Assembly (NCBI GenBank): GCA_001189275.1
Contig: CP012158.1
Coordinates: 1,603,704 to 1,667,703 of the forward strand
DNA from: Pyrobaculum sp. WP30
Lineage (GTDB): Archaea > Thermoproteota > Thermoprotei > Thermoproteales > Thermoproteaceae
Length of the DNA: 64,000 bases
Reading direction: 5' to 3'
Of this stretch, positions 17,088-26,862 are shown piece after piece (the first letter of the stretch is position 1; each line of letters opens with the position of its first letter). The notes under the pieces were generated by a model. The model was not told where the DNA came from. It saw only the letters and a program-made list of their open reading frames with translations, and ran no database searches. Made by a program: the position numbers and the translations under genes.

Positions 17088-18020
17088 TTAAAGTAACCTT
17101 ACGGCGAGTCTGGGGTCTAGCCGCCCCTCTTTGTACTCGTGGTAGTTGAGGATGGGGGTTTTTACCCTGTCTAGGTCGTCTATCCCTATGCGGGGGCATG
17201 CAGTGTTTATGACTAGGTCGAACTGCAGGTCGTCGATGTAGTCTGGGGATGCCTCGTCTAGGACGACGACGGTCATGCCCATAGTTGCTAGATTCCTCGC
17301 CTTTTCGTCTTGTCTCTGGCCGGGTTTCGTGGTGAGCAACACGGCGACGCGGCGCGGCGTGGCTAGGTGCGCCCGGGCCTTCAGCTTCATCAACCTGGCG
17401 AAGTCGGGCTCTACGTCTCTCACCTCGCCGCGGAACGGATCTATCTGATACACCTTGGCCTCAGGGTAGAAGAACTTTATGGTGAGCGGATAGAAGAGCC
17501 CTGTGGCCGCGACATATGCTACGGGGCCCGGCGGCTCGCCCACCCAGCACCCTGTGATGGGCTCCTTTGCGAGGGGGAGCCCGGTCTCGGCGTGGAGCTT
17601 CTCCGCGATTTTTCGATACGGCACAGGGAAGTATATCTTGCCCTCCTCAGCCGGCTTGGGCAACTGTGGAGGGGGCTTGTAGTAGACGGGTATGAAGTAC
17701 ACCTCCACGTCCTCTCTCCTCAGCCGGTAGAGGTCTGTATCCAGCCTCTCGACGGCGGCTCCTAGGTTTCGCTGGAGGAGGTGCGCTATGTTGGGGGGCA
17801 CCCCGTGGCCGAGGTGGAAGATGCGCCGGTAGGCGGGGTCCAGCCTCACGTCGCAGGACCCCCAGACGGGCCTCCCGGACACGGCGGCTCCGGTTTTCTC
17901 GGCTATCTCCACCGCCACCCACTTGAACCCGGGCGGCGCCTCTATTAGGGTATCTGGGCCGGCCTGCCAGGCGAGGGGGTGTACCTCAACTGTGTCCACG
18001 CCGCTCTTCCTGTTTACCAT
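17088..18020 (-). CDS. dph2: Diphthamide synthase Dph2 (non-canonical radical SAM)
   Basis: Catalyses the first step of diphthamide formation on the EF2 histidine, moving the 3-amino-3-carboxypropyl group from SAM. The three widely spaced cysteines that hold the iron-sulfur cluster are Cys56 (WGSCDVRLD), Cys158 (ITGCWVG) and Cys275 (NTACPRIGIDD). The length, 310 residues, fits archaeal Dph2 homodimers. The ATG at 18020 overlaps the end of topA by 35 nt; the GTG eight codons in is an alternative that would nearly remove the overlap. Likely co-transcribed with topA. Confidence 0.92.
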   Translation of the reverse strand: MVNRKSGVDTVEVHPLAWQAGPDTLIEAPPGFKWVAVEIAEKTGAAVSGRPVWGSCDVRLDPAYRRIFHLGHGVPPNIAHLLQRNLGAAVERLDTDLYRLRREDVEVYFIPVYYKPPPQLPKPAEEGKIYFPVPYRKIAEKLHAETGLPLAKEPITGCWVGEPPGPVAYVAATGLFYPLTIKFFYPEAKVYQIDPFRGEVRDVEPDFARLMKLKARAHLATPRRVAVLLTTKPGQRQDEKARNLATMGMTVVVLDEASPDYIDDLQFDLVINTACPRIGIDDLDRVKTPILNYHEYKEGRLDPRLAVRLL

Positions 18021-19800
18021 TTAAAACCGCTTCCAGCGCCCTTCTCAGCTCCTCTCTGCGTTCTTTGAGGGCTTGGTAGTATTTCTCGAACTCCGCCTTG
18101 ATTTCGGGCACGAGGTTTTTGGGGGAGATGCCGTCTTTGACTATGCTCTGGAGGGCTTTTTCCATTCTTGCGCGTACGGTGGGCTCTATGAGCTCTGGGG
18201 CGTATTTAAACAGCGCGGTGGCTAGCGCGATGCCTAGTTCGGTTGGTATACATTTCCCCCTCTGCATCTTCATGTAGCCTCTCTTGACGTTTGTGTAGAT
18301 GTGGTCTTGCATGGTGGCGTCTGTGCCTATGCCGTGTTTCCTCATGAGCGCCAGCAACTCAGATTCCGTCATCTGAGGAGGGGGCTCAGTTTCTCTCTCC
18401 ACGACTTCTACCTTGACGGCGCGTGCAACGTCTCCCACCTCGACCCGCGGGAGGGGCTTCTCTGACTGGCGCTCCCAGGAGTATATACGCCAGTACCCCT
18501 CGTCCAGCGTCTTCTGGCCCACGGCCTCCAGATGTATCTTGCCGAAGTCGGCCACTATCTTCTGCTTCTCAACTAACGCGGGTGGGCTGAGGGTGGCTAA
18601 GAAGTGGCGCACCACGAAGTCGTATATGGCCCACGCGTGGTAGCCCGCCTTGCCGAAGGTCCTGTATATCTCGGACTTGGTCGCGGCTTTTGTGGGGTAG
18701 ATGGGCGGGTGGGCCCCGTCGTCTGAGTCGCCTCTGGTGGGCCTGAACCCTCGCCTAAGTAGCTCCTCTGCGTAGTCTCCGTGTTCTGTTGCGGCGAGCT
18801 CCTGCAGAACCTCGCGGAGGTCGAGCGTCGGCGGGTATATGGTGGTCTCTGTCCTTGGGTACGATATGTAGCCGGCGCGGTACAGCTCCTCCGCCACGTC
18901 CAGCGTCTTCTTGGAGTTTATGCCAAGCCACCTGCTGGCTCTCCGCTCCAGCTCGACGGTGTCCAGGGGGTCCGGCGGCTGGACGTGGTGCGGCTTGTAG
19001 ACAGCCGCTTTAACCACCCCCTGTCTGATGGCCGCGGCTACCGCCTCGGCTTCTTTCCGCGTCTTGAACCTAATGTCGGCAGACATCTCGATTTTGTTGT
19101 CGCCTATCTCCACCAGCGCCTTGATTACGTAGTATTTCTCTGGTTTGAAATTTCTCCGTTCAAGCTCTCTGGCTACCACCATCCCGAGGACGGGGGTTTG
19201 GCAGGGCCCATAGCTCAAGAACTGTCCTTTCTGTAGGGAGTTCTTCACGGTGAGGGTGAGGAAGCGTGTAAACACGGCGCCGAGGGTTAGGTCTATCTGC
19301 ATCCTCGTGAAGACCTTTTCCGCCTGTTTGAGGTCTAGTCTCGTGGGTTTCTGAAATGCCGCTCTTATGTCTTTATACGTGACTGCGTTAAAGCGGACCC
19401 GGTACATCTTCGCGCGTCTGTTGACTAGCCTGATGACAAGCGCTGTCTCATACGCTATCGCCTCCCCCTCGACGTCGGCGTCTAGCGCCAGGTAGACCTC
19501 CTCTGCCTTATACGCCAGCGACCTAAGCGCCTTGAGGTAGGGAAGCGTCTCGCCTCTAGCCACCAACAGGGGGGGTGTCTGGAAGAGCTCCTCCGGAGGG
19601 AGCCACGTCCATATGTTCTGCCTCGCCGCGAAGTCAAAATCCATCAGATGCCCGCTGAGGCCCAGCGCGGCTGCCTCTCTGCCGTTGTATCTAAAGTAGT
19701 ACGTGGCCACCCCGTAAATCTTCTGCAACCTGTAGGTGCCGCCCAAATATTTAGCGATTGCCTGCGCCACGGAGCGCTTCTCAGCCACCATAAGGATCAC
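17986..19800 (-). CDS. topA: DNA topoisomerase IA
   Basis: Relaxes negative supercoils or decatenates DNA by single-strand passage. It begins with the TOPRIM fold; the acidic metal site is LDADVEGEA (106-114). The catalytic tyrosine is Tyr314 in YISYPRTET. At 604 residues it ends after the cleavage domains with no CxxC zinc fingers visible, consistent with topoisomerase III-like enzymes. A TATA element (atttaaat, 19821-19828) lies about 24 nt upstream of the start. The gene is divergent from the proline-rich membrane protein, whose own TATA box is only about 16 nt further on. Confidence 0.95.
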   Translation of the reverse strand: MILMVAEKRSVAQAIAKYLGGTYRLQKIYGVATYYFRYNGREAAALGLSGHLMDFDFAARQNIWTWLPPEELFQTPPLLVARGETLPYLKALRSLAYKAEEVYLALDADVEGEAIAYETALVIRLVNRRAKMYRVRFNAVTYKDIRAAFQKPTRLDLKQAEKVFTRMQIDLTLGAVFTRFLTLTVKNSLQKGQFLSYGPCQTPVLGMVVARELERRNFKPEKYYVIKALVEIGDNKIEMSADIRFKTRKEAEAVAAAIRQGVVKAAVYKPHHVQPPDPLDTVELERRASRWLGINSKKTLDVAEELYRAGYISYPRTETTIYPPTLDLREVLQELAATEHGDYAEELLRRGFRPTRGDSDDGAHPPIYPTKAATKSEIYRTFGKAGYHAWAIYDFVVRHFLATLSPPALVEKQKIVADFGKIHLEAVGQKTLDEGYWRIYSWERQSEKPLPRVEVGDVARAVKVEVVERETEPPPQMTESELLALMRKHGIGTDATMQDHIYTNVKRGYMKMQRGKCIPTELGIALATALFKYAPELIEPTVRARMEKALQSIVKDGISPKNLVPEIKAEFEKYYQALKERREELRRALEAVLNGKQEERRGHS

Positions 19801-19862
19801 AGATGGAGAGGTGCCGAGTTATTTAAATGAAAACTTTTTTATAAGTGGGCGTGGGGTGGCAT

Positions 19863-20345
19863 ATGGCCGTGGATGATAAGGAGCAGGACAAGCCTCTTAA
19901 GAGACCTCCGCCTCTGCGTCAGCAGCCTCCACAGCCTCTGCCGCAGCCTCCGCCTCCCCCTCCGCCTCAGTATCAGCAACCTCTGCCTCCGCCGCCTCCG
20001 CCTGCGCCGTACCCAATGCCTCCTGCCACTGTTAGGACTCAGCGGTCTATGCCGCCTCAGTACCAGCCTCCGCCTCCGCCTCCACCCCTTGTCCCGCAAC
20101 CTCAGCAGGAGGCTCCACCTGTTAAGAGGCCTCTGAAGCAGACCGGCGTGGAGAAGACTCAGCCGTTGCCCCTCGTTGGCATGGTGGTGGCTTTGATGGC
20201 GGCTTTGATGGGCATAATCACCGCGGTTTTATCCATGTTCAACGAGGCGCTCAGCATCCCTCTGCTTGCCGTTGCTATTGCGGGCACAAACGCGGCGCTT
20301 ATCGTCGTGGCGATGGCCATCTGGAGGCTGTTGACGCGGAGGTGA
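19863..20345 (+). CDS. Proline-rich protein with two C-terminal membrane segments
   Basis: A 160-residue protein of unknown function. Residues about 10-100 are dominated by Pro and Gln in runs such as PPPPPPPQYQQP and PPPPPPLVPQ, with basic patches at both ends (KPLKRPPP, VKRPLKQ). Two hydrophobic helices follow (LVGMVVALMAALMGIITAVL and [20 protein letters not shown]), with a basic LLTRR end. It is probably a tail-anchored membrane protein that exposes a stiff polyproline arm. The ATG at 19863 has a TATA box (tttttataag) about 22 nt upstream. Its last 47 nt overlap the convergent xpd gene. Confidence 0.8.
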   Translation: MAVDDKEQDKPLKRPPPLRQQPPQPLPQPPPPPPPQYQQPLPPPPPPAPYPMPPATVRTQRSMPPQYQPPPPPPPLVPQPQQEAPPVKRPLKQTGVEKTQPLPLVGMVVALMAALMGIITAVLSMFNEALSIPLLAVAIAGTNAALIVVAMAIWRLLTRR

Positions 20346-22059
20346 AGAACTCCGCGGTCTTCTCCGCGGCCTCCTCTAGGTGGCTAACAATCAGCGACCC
20401 CGTCAACACGTCTTTTAACTCGTTCCAGAGCTCAGGCTCCGCGTAGCGTCTGTCGAGAAACACCAACACGCCCCTGTCTTCGGGGCTTCTGAACAGCCTG
20501 CCTATTGCCTGGCGTGTGCTCACGACGGCGTGGTAGAGGTACACAGCGCTCCACGCTCTTTCCTTCAGCCTGGGCCTCAGCAGCTCCACCCTTCTGTCGA
20601 GGTAGGGGGAGGGCTCGGGGTAGGGGACTCCCACCACCACGACTGTGGATAGGAGGTTTTTTCCGTCTTTTACATACTCTACGCCTTCGACGTATCTGCC
20701 CCTCGCCACGGCGCCGATGAAGAATTTTTCCGGTAGGTTTTCCCAATCCACCTCCTGGGGCCCCTCGTACCAGTGTGGTACGGAGATCTTGAGGTATTTC
20801 CGCACCCCCTTCATGACGTCGTAGGAGGGGAACATGGCCAACACGCCGCCTGGCGACATGTTAATGGCGGTTGCAAGGCGTTCGGCTATCCGAAGGTACA
20901 TCTCTTCGGTCCTCTCCTCGAACTTTGTGGTGACCCCCACGTCAATTACGGAGAGGTAGTTGTGCCGGGGGATGAAGTCTGAGAATGATATGTCCAGCTT
21001 GACGAAGTCGGGAAGGGCGAGGCTCTCGGCGAATATCGATATGGGCAAGGTGCCGCTGATATAGACCACGTTTTTGACCCCCCTCAGCGACTCCTTAATA
21101 AGCGCTGTGGGGTCCAGTGGGTAGAGGGCGAGCGTCTTAGCCAAGTACTCGCCTCTTACCTCCGCGTAGTATCTCAGCCTGCCTCTTAGGGCGTCCCGTA
21201 GCTCTTTAACCAAGAGCAGGGGGGTGTAGGGGTTGACCTTCTCCTCGGTTTTTCTCTTGGTGATCTCCCATATGGCGTTTTCGAGGTCTAGATCCGCCAC
21301 AAGCCCCAGGACATCCCCCACGTCTACGGCGCCGGCGCTTCTCTTTATAAATGTCAAAAGCCGGTAGATTTTGGCGGCTTCGTCAAGGAAGCCGTATTTC
21401 TTCGCCTCTTTATACGCGGCCCGCAGATCGCCTTCAGACAGGACGATGCTGTGGAGCTGGGTCACGGCGTCAAACAGCGAGTGGGCTTCGTCAATTATAA
21501 CCACGCGGCCTTTGAGATCTGCGTGTTCTCTCCCAAAGACGTAGTAGTACGTAGATATGACGAGCTTGGCGCCGCTCATCTTCTGCCTGGCGTATTCGTA
21601 GGGGCAACTCTGGGAGGCACAGAGAAATTTAACGTACGTAGACACGGACCTAAGCGGTGCCTGAACCTCCCTCGGGGGGTAGTAGGCGCATCTTCCCATT
21701 CTCCTTAGGAGGCTACACTCAGCCAGAAACTCCAGGTAGTCGAGTTTCTTTAATGAGGAGTAGCAACACATGTCTTGTCGACTCTTAATAACAACGTAGT
21801 CCAGATCGACGCCTCGGTTTAAGATCTTCGACAGCTCCCTCACGGGGGGCTCCAGCTCCGCCCTAGTCCTCACCACGTAGTGCACCGACGTTTCTGTATC
21901 GAGCATGTAGCGTAGGGCTGCTGTCAACACCGCCGCGGTCTTGCCGAGACCGGTCGGCGCGTTGATTAACACAAGCTTCTCCTCTAGAAGCCCGCGGTAG
22001 ACTGCGTCGTGCACCTCCTTCTGAAAGGGCCTAAAGCCGCGATAGGGGAAGAGTTCCAC
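20299..22059 (-). CDS. xpd: XPD/Rad3-type DNA helicase
   Basis: A 5'-3' superfamily 2 helicase of 586 residues related to TFIIH XPD. Walker A is APTGLGKT (34-41) and Walker B is IIDEAH. Cysteines at 98-99, 115, 124, 147 and 152 ([27 protein letters not shown]) supply the expected 4Fe-4S cluster ligands; which four bind is not decided here. The late motif [19 protein letters not shown] is motif VI. It starts with GTG and lies 31 nt from the divergent pncB, with overlapping AT-rich promoter sequence between them. Confidence 0.93.
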   Translation of the reverse strand: MELFPYRGFRPFQKEVHDAVYRGLLEEKLVLINAPTGLGKTAAVLTAALRYMLDTETSVHYVVRTRAELEPPVRELSKILNRGVDLDYVVIKSRQDMCCYSSLKKLDYLEFLAECSLLRRMGRCAYYPPREVQAPLRSVSTYVKFLCASQSCPYEYARQKMSGAKLVISTYYYVFGREHADLKGRVVIIDEAHSLFDAVTQLHSIVLSEGDLRAAYKEAKKYGFLDEAAKIYRLLTFIKRSAGAVDVGDVLGLVADLDLENAIWEITKRKTEEKVNPYTPLLLVKELRDALRGRLRYYAEVRGEYLAKTLALYPLDPTALIKESLRGVKNVVYISGTLPISIFAESLALPDFVKLDISFSDFIPRHNYLSVIDVGVTTKFEERTEEMYLRIAERLATAINMSPGGVLAMFPSYDVMKGVRKYLKISVPHWYEGPQEVDWENLPEKFFIGAVARGRYVEGVEYVKDGKNLLSTVVVVGVPYPEPSPYLDRRVELLRPRLKERAWSAVYLYHAVVSTRQAIGRLFRSPEDRGVLVFLDRRYAEPELWNELKDVLTGSLIVSHLEEAAEKTAEFFTSASTASRWPSPRR

Positions 22060-22090
22060 AATTTATATAGCACATATATATTCCTCTTTG

Positions 22091-23251
22091 ATGTTCCACG
22101 TCGCCACGCCTAACGACATAGTGTCCGGCAGATCGACAGACGTCTATTTCCAGAGGACTGTCGAGGTTCTGAAAAGCGCAGAGTTGGAAGACGTGAAGGT
22201 CCGGGCGGAGTTTCACGTCTCCTCCCTCCCCAAGGATTACAAATGGGCCGTGTTCACCGGGCTGAAGGAGGTGGTGGAGGTTTTGAAGAGTAGGCGGGTT
22301 ACCCTCTACGCGTTGCCCGAGGGCACGGTGTTTTACGAGAACGACCCGGTGCTGGTGATAGAGGGCCCCTACCTGGAGTTTGCCGTGTTGGAAACTGCTG
22401 TTCTCGGCATTTTGCGCCACTATTCAAGCATATCTACTAAGGCTGCCCGCGTCAAGAAGCTCGTCGGCGACAAGACCTGTCTCTTCTTCGGCGCCCGTGC
22501 CCTCCACCCGGCGGTACAGCCCATGGCCGACCGGGCGGCGTATATAGGCGGGTGCGACGGCGTCGCCACGGTGCTCGGCGCGGAAATGATGGGGATAAAG
22601 CCGTCGGGCACCATGCCCCACGCCCTTATGATAATCTTCCGGGCTGTGGCGGGGGACCACACCCTGGCGTGGGTGTGGTTCGACAGAGCCGTCTCGGCTG
22701 ACGTGCCCCGCATAGTCCTGGCTGACACGTTTTTAGATGAGAGAGAAGAGGCGATGCTCGCCGCTAAGCTCCTCGGCAAGAGGCTCTACGGCGTTAGGCT
22801 AGACACCCCCGGTAGCAGACGGGGCAACATGCGCAGGATTGCCGAAGAGGTGAGGTGGACGCTGGATCTCCACGGCTACAAACACGTGAAGATCTTCGTC
22901 AGCGGCGGGCTGGACGAGCCCCAGATAGCGGCGTTGAGAGACTTGGCAGACGGCTTCGGCGTGGGGACCTCCATCGCCTTCCCCCCATCTGTAGACCTCG
23001 CCATGGACATCGTGGAGGTTGAGGTAAACGGGAGGTGGGTCCCCATCACCAAGAGGGGGAAGCTACCAGGTTTCAAGCAGGTGTATAAATGCGGGGTAAA
23101 ACACGTGGTTGCTAGATGGGACGAGCCCGCGCCCTGCGGCGAGCCGCTTTTGATCAAGTGGATTGAAGACGGCAAGGTCGTGAGGGAGATTCCCCACGAA
23201 AAGGAGATCAGGGAATATGTGCTGAGTCAGCTGAAGGAGCTTGAACTATAG
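22091..23251 (+). CDS. pncB: Nicotinate phosphoribosyltransferase
   Basis: Forms nicotinate mononucleotide from nicotinate and PRPP in NAD salvage. The 386-residue protein follows the archaeal family, with [10 protein letters not shown] near the N terminus, [28 protein letters not shown], the substrate loop [12 protein letters not shown] and the phosphate-binding end ISGGL/GVGTS (here [10 protein letters not shown] and [10 protein letters not shown]). ATG at 22091 is preferred to the TTG one codon earlier. TATA sequence (atttatatag) lies about 25 nt upstream. It partners functionally with the nicotinamidase at 847-1458. Confidence 0.93.
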   Translation: MFHVATPNDIVSGRSTDVYFQRTVEVLKSAELEDVKVRAEFHVSSLPKDYKWAVFTGLKEVVEVLKSRRVTLYALPEGTVFYENDPVLVIEGPYLEFAVLETAVLGILRHYSSISTKAARVKKLVGDKTCLFFGARALHPAVQPMADRAAYIGGCDGVATVLGAEMMGIKPSGTMPHALMIIFRAVAGDHTLAWVWFDRAVSADVPRIVLADTFLDEREEAMLAAKLLGKRLYGVRLDTPGSRRGNMRRIAEEVRWTLDLHGYKHVKIFVSGGLDEPQIAALRDLADGFGVGTSIAFPPSVDLAMDIVEVEVNGRWVPITKRGKLPGFKQVYKCGVKHVVARWDEPAPCGEPLLIKWIEDGKVVREIPHEKEIREYVLSQLKELEL

Positions 23252-24322
23252 CCTCTCCACGGGCTTTAGGAGTAGGCTGTAGGTGGCTTCGCCCGTGTAT
23301 ACCTTTGTATATAGGTTCAGCAAGCGCCTCCCAAGTAGCTTGGCAACCCACCTTCTAGTCCCCAGGGTTTTGGCCATGCGTGACAGTAGCCTGGATTTTT
23401 TGATCTCCTCCACGTAGGGCCGGATCATCTCTCGGTATATTCCGAAGGCGTGTCTCTCTTTTCCGTAGATCTTCAACGCGGCGTATGCGGCGACGGCCGC
23501 CGCGGCGCCTGTGGAGACGGCGTAGTAGATCCCCTCGCCGGTGGTGGCGTCCACAAGGCCAGCGGCCTCCCCCGCGAGAAGCACGTTTCGGTTGCCCACT
23601 CCGGCGACGTGGCCGAGGGAGAGCGGGTGGCCCAGCACGTTTCCTGCCTTGTAGCCTGCTTTTTCTGCGTAGTCGATGACCAGCCTCCTCATGTCGATCC
23701 AGGCGCCCCAGCCCACGCCTGCGCCTATGTTAGCCCCCTCGCCTAACGGGAAGACCCAGGCGTAACCCACCCTTTTTGTGGCGTTGATCACCACGTCGAA
23801 ATCTATGACGCAGTTGTCGGAGGGAGGCCCCTTCGCTATCGTCATATAGGCAATTGCGTGGGTTCTGTGACCCTTGTAGTTGGCAATGCCGATAGATCTG
23901 GCCACGGTGCTTGTGGCCCCGTCTGCCCCTATGATAACTCTGCCTTGATACTCCCCGGATTTACCAACAACGGTGTTGCCGTTTACAGAGACCACCTGGT
24001 CTTTTACGAAGTCCACCCCGCTTTGTTTCAGCAACGCGTAGTCGAAGTCCGGCCGTCTCGTGACTAGGATGGGCTCCTTCCGGAGGACGTATTTATAGCC
24101 CGCGGCGCGGGTTTCTATGGTCTTACAAGCGCCGTATACAGGATACTCAACCCCCAAGCGCTCCAACAGCTTCCATGTGCGGGGGGTTAGGCCACCGCCG
24201 CACGGCTTCTCCCGCGGGGGCTGAAGCCTGTCGACGACTAAGACCTTGAGCCCTAGCCTATTGGCGACCAGAGCAACGGTTGAGCCAGCGGGCCCCGCGC
24301 CTACCACCACCAAGTCGTACAT
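23246..24322 (-). CDS. Geranylgeranyl reductase family flavoprotein
   Basis: A FAD enzyme of 358 residues related to digeranylgeranylglycerophospholipid reductase, which saturates archaeal lipid chains. It has the FAD motif [14 protein letters not shown] at the N terminus, the CGGGLTPR segment, [21 protein letters not shown] and the second FAD motif [21 protein letters not shown]. Which isoprenoid it reduces cannot be told. The ATG at 24322 is used, not the longer frame to 24502 that runs through the divergent gene, because a perfect AT-rich palindrome lies about 28 nt upstream. Confidence 0.9.
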   Translation of the reverse strand: MYDLVVVGAGPAGSTVALVANRLGLKVLVVDRLQPPREKPCGGGLTPRTWKLLERLGVEYPVYGACKTIETRAAGYKYVLRKEPILVTRRPDFDYALLKQSGVDFVKDQVVSVNGNTVVGKSGEYQGRVIIGADGATSTVARSIGIANYKGHRTHAIAYMTIAKGPPSDNCVIDFDVVINATKRVGYAWVFPLGEGANIGAGVGWGAWIDMRRLVIDYAEKAGYKAGNVLGHPLSLGHVAGVGNRNVLLAGEAAGLVDATTGEGIYYAVSTGAAAAVAAYAALKIYGKERHAFGIYREMIRPYVEEIKKSRLLSRMAKTLGTRRWVAKLLGRRLLNLYTKVYTGEATYSLLLKPVERL

Positions 24323-24343
24323 ATTTGCGCCTTCCGAGAGACG

Positions 24344-24357
24344 GTAAAATATTTTAC
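24344..24357. promoter_or_regulatory. Perfect 14-bp palindromic TATA-like element between divergent genes
   Basis: GTAAAATATTTTAC is a perfect palindrome. Its centre is about 28 nt from the start codon of the reverse geranylgeranyl reductase gene (24322) and about 28 nt from the GTG of the forward cysteine-cluster gene (24378). That is the distance expected for a TATA box driving leaderless transcripts, so a single symmetric element could direct both. It could alternatively be a dimeric repressor site overlapping the promoters. Confidence 0.6.
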
Positions 24358-24377
24358 TGAGACGCCAGGCGGCTCTG

Positions 24378-24791
24378 GTGTGGGAGCGGCCTGAGTGGTT
24401 TGAGGTGAAGTTCAAGTGCATAGCCTGCGGCGTCTGTTGCATAGGCACAGAAATGGAGTTGTTGGCCGAGGACATAGGAAGGATCACTGCGCGGGGGTAC
24501 AAGATGGAGGATTTCGTAGCGGAGAAAGACGGCGTGTATCGACTGAAGAACGTGGATGGACACTGCGTCTTTTACGACCCCCAGACTAGGATGTGTAAGA
24601 TCTACGACATAAGGCCTGTGGGTTGCCGCATGTATCCCCTCGTCTACGACGGCAGATCTGTAACTGTGGACAAGACGTGTCCCACGTGGGACACCGTGCC
24701 GCGGAGCGAGATCAAGCGCCTGGGCCCCTACGTCCTCCGGTTTCTGGAGGACGTGAAGTTGACTAAGATAAAGATTAGGCTAAGGTCTTGA
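24378..24791 (+). CDS. YkgJ-family cysteine-cluster protein
   Basis: A 137-residue protein with the zinc/iron-chelating pattern of the YkgJ family (UPF0153): C14-x2-C17-x2-C20-C21 (KCIACGVCC), then C63 in GHCVFYD, C73 in MCKIYD and C83 in RPVGCRMYP, plus C101 (DKTCPTW). All eight cysteines are in place, so a metal or iron-sulfur site is likely. The biochemical role of the family is poorly defined. The GTG start is fixed by the shared palindromic promoter element and by the fact that no earlier in-frame start suits it. It ends 17 nt into the convergent ribB. Confidence 0.88.
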   Translation: MWERPEWFEVKFKCIACGVCCIGTEMELLAEDIGRITARGYKMEDFVAEKDGVYRLKNVDGHCVFYDPQTRMCKIYDIRPVGCRMYPLVYDGRSVTVDKTCPTWDTVPRSEIKRLGPYVLRFLEDVKLTKIKIRLRS

Positions 24792-25428
24792 CGTCTTTTG
24801 AGGTGACAATGGGCACCCCCAGCGATGCCGCCAGCTTCTCCGCTTCCTCAAAGGGCATGGCCTCGAGGTGGTCGCCCAGCGCCTCGATTATAACCACGGC
24901 GGGGGGGACGCCGGCGGCTTGGGCTAGTAAGATGGACAGCTCAGTGTGTCCCCACCGCGTGCCCGCGCGCGCGCCCAACACGGGCACGTGGCCCGGCATG
25001 TAGAAGCTCCTCCTGAACTCGTGGTAGGCGGTCTCCGGGTTCTTCAGGGCGAGCTCCACAACCCGCGCAAGTTCTCTAATAGTCAGCGCCTTGTCGGTGT
25101 CTCTAACCCCCGTTTTAGTCTTGACGTGGTTGACGTAGCCCATGAAGGCCGGCTCATCTCCGTAGGGCGCCTTCGTTGAGAAGCCCAGCCTTCTGTAGAC
25201 GTCGCTTAGAAACGTGAGCCCCAGCGATTCGCCGATTTCTTTCGTCGTGGCGAAGCAGAGGAGGCCTCCTGCGTTTTTCCGAAGCCACCTCACCAGCTGG
25301 GGAGTTACGGCGTCTGCACGGACCACGAAGTCTATCTCAGCCTCTCTATCGTCTCCGTCGTATAGCATGACAAGACCGCCTCTTTTGAGGGCTTGGATGG
25401 CTGTTTCAAGAGTGTTCACAGTCAACAT
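24775..25428 (-). CDS. ribB: 3,4-dihydroxy-2-butanone 4-phosphate synthase
   Basis: Converts ribulose 5-phosphate into the four-carbon unit of riboflavin. The family motifs are clear: [20 protein letters not shown] near the N terminus with the acidic metal ligands, and the C-terminal [22 protein letters not shown] with the conserved histidine. The 217 residues contain no GTP cyclohydrolase II domain, as is normal in archaea. An AT-rich box (aaaatataata) about 20 nt upstream suggests its own promoter, although arfC lies only 29 nt upstream on the same strand. Confidence 0.95.
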   Translation of the reverse strand: MLTVNTLETAIQALKRGGLVMLYDGDDREAEIDFVVRADAVTPQLVRWLRKNAGGLLCFATTKEIGESLGLTFLSDVYRRLGFSTKAPYGDEPAFMGYVNHVKTKTGVRDTDKALTIRELARVVELALKNPETAYHEFRRSFYMPGHVPVLGARAGTRWGHTELSILLAQAAGVPPAVVIIEALGDHLEAMPFEEAEKLAASLGVPIVTSKDVKTLA

Positions 25429-25457
25429 GTGTTGTAGGGTATTATATTTTTTGTGAA

Positions 25458-26111
25458 CTACTGTTTACAGTTGATTTTGTACGTGAGGACGACCTCCCGG
25501 CCGCATTCGCAGAGTTTTATAGAGATTAGGCTGAGGGAGAAGGGGGCTTCCTCTGTGGTGGAGTAGCCCTCGCCGTCTATAAGCGAGACGCCGTTTCCAA
25601 AGACATATGGCGTAATGGTCAAGATTATCTCGTCCACGAGACACCTCTTGAGAAACTCCCAGTTGGTCTTCCCCCCGCCCTCCAGAAGGACCTTCCTAAC
25701 GCCGCGTTTATAAAGAGTCTGGAGCACATTTGCTGGGTCTACAGATTCGCCATCTACCACGTGGACCTCCACGCCCCTGCTTCTCAGCTCCTCAATCTTT
25801 TCCGGGGAGGCCCGCATGGTGGTGAACACAAGGGTTGGGGCTGACGTGTCGAAGATGCGCAGATTCGGCGGAGCTCGGAGAGCGCCGTCGATCAACACAC
25901 GTATGGGGTTTCTGCCTTCTACGTATCTCACCGTAAGCCTGGGGTTGTCCACGATGGCCGTGTTGGCCCCCACTATTACGGCGTCTACAGACGCCCTCAA
26001 GGCGTGGAGCCTTCTCAAGTCGTGGGGACAGGATAGACGCGAAAAGCCAGTCGCGCTGGCGATCCTCCCGTCGATAGTCGCCGCGGCGGCTAGGTAGACG
26101 TATGGTCTCAT
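25458..26111 (-). CDS. arfC: 2,5-diamino-6-ribosylaminopyrimidinone 5'-phosphate reductase (RibD C-domain type)
   Basis: Reduces the ribosyl side chain of the diaminopyrimidine intermediate with NAD(P)H, the archaeal/fungal order of the riboflavin and F420 pathway. The family opening VYLAAAATIDGRIAS, the VDAVIVGANTAIVDNPRLTVR motif, RVLIDG and the VLLEGGGKTNWEFLKR motif are all present. At 217 residues it is a stand-alone reductase with no deaminase domain. It overlaps arfA by 4 nt (ATGA), so the two are translationally coupled. Confidence 0.93.
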   Translation of the reverse strand: MRPYVYLAAAATIDGRIASATGFSRLSCPHDLRRLHALRASVDAVIVGANTAIVDNPRLTVRYVEGRNPIRVLIDGALRAPPNLRIFDTSAPTLVFTTMRASPEKIEELRSRGVEVHVVDGESVDPANVLQTLYKRGVRKVLLEGGGKTNWEFLKRCLVDEIILTITPYVFGNGVSLIDGEGYSTTEEAPFSLSLISIKLCECGREVVLTYKINCKQ

Positions 26112-26773
26112 CTCACGACTTTAATGCCGACTTTGTTCACAGATCTCAAATAGTCGAGGGCCCTCGTGGCTTTGACAAAAGCGTTGTACGGCTTCTTAGC
26201 CACCCCAACGCCGGCCCTGACCTTCACGGGCAACCCCTCCGCCACTTCGTGGATAGATTCGGCGCGGGGGAGGAAAACAGCCACGTTGTCTCCTCCCAAA
26301 TAAAACGAAAGACAGCCCACCTCCTTACACCTCTCCGCCAGGTGGTTCAACAATCCGAGGATCTCCACGTAGACCTCCAGCGGACCACCGCTCGTGGTGA
26401 TGCCTGTGCTGTTTACGATGTCTACATGAGCCACCGCGGCTAGACCGCCGTCTTGGCCATCGGTTTCTGCGCAGTTGAGATACGCGGCGTATGGGGTCTC
26501 CCCAGCCCCGGAGCAATGAACCACGGGCACAGGTGATTTCTTAGCCACTTTACGCACGGCGCGCGTAATCGAGGTGTTGTCTACGTTAGTTGTCAGCGCT
26601 ATGAAAAAGTCGTGACGGAAATGATGCGGCATAGCTCCCACGGCTGTAAACGCCTCCCACAAAGCGGCTTGAAGACGTGCCTGTGTGTTCTGTATGATGT
26701 GCTCCCGGCGGGCGCCAAGCGACTCAGTCCACTCCCGGTACCCTTTAAGGGCGATCACGGTTATCTTATGCAC
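26108..26773 (-). CDS. arfA: GTP cyclohydrolase III (IIa)
   Basis: Opens the GTP ring to give the formylamino-pyrimidine at the head of riboflavin and F420 synthesis in archaea. The protein opens with ITVIALKGYREWTESLG and has FFIALTTNVD, the duplicated HVDIVNSTGIT-type motif and LGGDNVAVFLP, which together mark the two ferredoxin-like halves of this nucleotidyl-cyclase-related family. First gene of an arfA-arfC pair and divergent from arfB, 89 nt away, so the first two steps of the pathway are encoded back to back. Confidence 0.93.
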   Translation of the reverse strand: MHKITVIALKGYREWTESLGARREHIIQNTQARLQAALWEAFTAVGAMPHHFRHDFFIALTTNVDNTSITRAVRKVAKKSPVPVVHCSGAGETPYAAYLNCAETDGQDGGLAAVAHVDIVNSTGITTSGGPLEVYVEILGLLNHLAERCKEVGCLSFYLGGDNVAVFLPRAESIHEVAEGLPVKVRAGVGVAKKPYNAFVKATRALDYLRSVNKVGIKVVR

Positions 26774-26862
26774 GGCGTTGTCAACTGCCGTGTTTTTAAA
26801 AATTTGGAGTATGTCAACAAGAGTTTACTATACGTACATTAAAGAGCTCCGCTACAGACTCC

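Noticed and set aside
19900-20110. Tandem-repeat array or CRISPR-like element in the proline-rich gene
   Set aside because: The repeated cctccgcct words are codons of polyproline, without constant repeat and spacer structure.
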